NCBI GenBank assembly: GCA_002449555.1
Contig: DJXA01000141.1
Location: 8,574-15,170 of the forward strand
DNA: 6,597 bases
Source of the DNA: Atopobiaceae bacterium UBA7016
GTDB taxonomy: Bacteria > Actinomycetota > Coriobacteriia > Coriobacteriales > Atopobiaceae
Direction of reading: 5' to 3'
Positions 5,839 through 6,597 of the stretch are shown here, piece by piece. The translations under genes were made by a program, and so were the position numbers. The notes beneath the pieces are model-generated. The model was not told where the DNA came from. It did no database searches and was given only the letters and a program-made list of their open reading frames with translations. Position 1 is the first letter of the stretch, and each line of letters opens with the position of its first letter.

Positions 5839-5850
5839 GGAGGTGCCTCC
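5839..5850 (-). promoter_or_regulatory. lpdC ribosome binding site inside a small dyad
   Basis: On the minus strand GGAGG (5850-5846) is followed by CA and then CCTCC (5843-5839), directly before the ATG. The anti-Shine-Dalgarno-like CCTCC can pair with the ribosome site as a 4-pair stem with a GCAC loop. This could lower initiation on lpdC unless upstream translation opens it. The sequence is certain; the regulatory effect is an inference. Confidence 0.4.
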
Positions 5851-5881
5851 TTACGAGAGTTTGATTTGTCTTGTCACCTTC

Positions 5882-5911
5882 TGCAACAGGGGTTCGGAAC
5901 CCGGGGTTGCA
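5882..5911 (-). repeat. Nested hairpin between tannase and lpdC
   Basis: Outer arms TGCAAC (5882-5887) and GTTGCA (5906-5911) enclose inner arms GGGTT (5890-5894) and AACCC (5898-5902) around a 3-base loop. The hairpin begins 2 bases after the tannase stop codon (5916-5914). On the minus strand it is followed by GAAGGTGAC, with no T run, so it is not a typical intrinsic terminator. It may protect or process the tannase message. I see no convincing promoter in the 75-base spacer. Confidence 0.65.
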
Positions 5912-5913
5912 CG

Positions 5914-6597
5914 CTACTTGCAAAGTCCGTCAATCCAGGCGAAGAGCTCGGGCAGGTCATAGTCGCCGCTGTGGGGCAGACCCCACGGCAGGGCGAAGTC
6001 AACGTCAAAGCCGCGATTTGCCAGCAGCGTGGCCAGGATGACGGGAATGGCCAGCGACGTGTCGCGGTCAAAGGAGCCGTGACGGATGCGCCAATGCTGC
6101 GCAGCATCGCGGTTGCCTTCCAAGATGTGCGTCACGGGGTTCATGAGCCTGACCATCGCGGCGTCGGCCATCTCGGCACCCGGTGCCGTGTTGTGCTCGA
6201 AGGAGAATGGCGAGAAGTGTCGGCCGTCCACGTGCTCGTCGCCAAACTCCTCGTTCTCCGGGCTGCCCAGGTCGAGCGCGTCAAAGGCGGGCGTGGACTT
6301 CATGCGGGTGATCTTGCCCACGAAGGCCTCCCAGTCGATGTCGATGACCCTTCCGTCAACGATCCGCAGATAGTCCTGTGCGTCGATCTGGCTGCCGTCC
6401 ACCTCGAGCCATCCGCGGTTACGCTCGTTGTCATGCGTGTCGAGCTCGCGCTGCGCCGAGGCGACGACCCAGGTCTTGACCCAGTCGGCAAAGCTTCCCG
6501 TGCCGTCTGCGTCAAGCGTCAGCGGGTTGCCCTCCTCGTCGTGCAGGCCAAGCCCATTCACGTAGGCCGGGAAGAGCGCCTTCAGGAGCGGCGAGAG
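5914..6597 (-). CDS. Subtype-B tannase, C-terminal part (partial, 5' end beyond window)
   Basis: Tannase (tannin acyl hydrolase) cleaves galloyl esters such as gallotannins and methyl gallate, releasing gallate. The 227 visible residues form the C-terminal part of an alpha/beta-hydrolase; the reading frame is open to base 6597, so the nucleophilic serine and any signal peptide lie outside. HWRIRHGSFDRDTS and WGLPHSGDYD match the family. With residue 1 at base 6597, D177 and H209 are 32 apart, as are the catalytic D419 and H451 of L. plantarum tannase. D179 fits its gallate-binding D421. K100 and E114, 14 apart, fit its K343 and E357. The stop TAG is at 5916-5914. The gene is first in the visible order, 75 bases ahead of lpdC, so product and substrate connect. 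Whether the enzyme is secreted cannot be told. Confidence 0.9.
   Translation of the reverse strand, partial: LSPLLKALFPAYVNGLGLHDEEGNPLTLDADGTGSFADWVKTWVVASAQRELDTHDNERNRGWLEVDGSQIDAQDYLRIVDGRVIDIDWEAFVGKITRMKSTPAFDALDLGSPENEEFGDEHVDGRHFSPFSFEHNTAPGAEMADAAMVRLMNPVTHILEGNRDAAQHWRIRHGSFDRDTSLAIPVILATLLANRGFDVDFALPWGLPHSGDYDLPELFAWIDGLCK

Noticed and set aside
5839..5913. Promoter in the tannase-lpdC spacer
   Set aside because: The best match (TTGCAG with CAAACT) fits only about half of each consensus hexamer; not better than chance.
1..6597. CRISPR arrays, tRNA or rRNA genes, insertion sequences
   Set aside because: No regularly spaced direct repeats, no cloverleaf or rRNA-like segment, and no transposase or terminal repeats were seen; nearly all bases are in identified genes.

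Overview
All genes in this window read on the minus strand, so transcription runs from high to low coordinates. The DNA is GC-rich and tightly packed, and GTG starts are used. The gene content and the style of the ATP synthase subunits suggest a high-GC actinobacterium, most likely the class Coriobacteriia (Olsenella/Atopobium-like gut anaerobes). The pointers are a b subunit with a secretory-type N-terminus, a very short c subunit that stops just after helix 2, and an alpha subunit with a loop insertion. The class assignment is an inference from memory of these families, not a search result.

Region 1 (6597 down to 3367) is a tannin/gallate breakdown cluster. It holds the C-terminal part of a subtype-B tannase (5914-6597, 5' end outside the window), a UbiD-family gallate decarboxylase lpdC (4366-5838), a UbiX-like flavin prenyltransferase lpdB (3750-4307), and a small LpdD-type protein (3367-3747). 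The expected route is that tannase frees gallate from galloyl esters and LpdC decarboxylates gallate to pyrogallol and CO2. LpdB would make the prenylated FMN that LpdC needs, and LpdD would be an accessory or cofactor-handling protein. No transporter or regulator is visible. Strong inverted repeats lie in both spacers flanking lpdC, and lpdB-lpdD are translationally coupled.

Region 2 (about 3366-3160) is the only non-coding stretch of notable size (about 207 bases). It holds a palindrome just after lpdD, repeated TGTCAC/GTGACA hexamers, a good sigma70-type promoter (GTGACA-17 bp-TACAAT), and a leader of about 105 bases.

Region 3 (3159 down to 1) is the F1Fo ATP synthase operon in the classical order atpB (a), atpE (c), atpF (b), atpH (delta), atpA (alpha, cut by the window edge). 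There is no atpI ahead of atpB. The c-ring carboxylate is E51, and residues needed for Na+ coordination are absent, so proton coupling is inferred. The delta subunit is only about 129 residues and appears to lack most of the usual N-terminal domain. The main points for a second look are the compact tannase-to-gallate module directly upstream of the ATP synthase, the shortened delta subunit, and the intercistronic hairpins.
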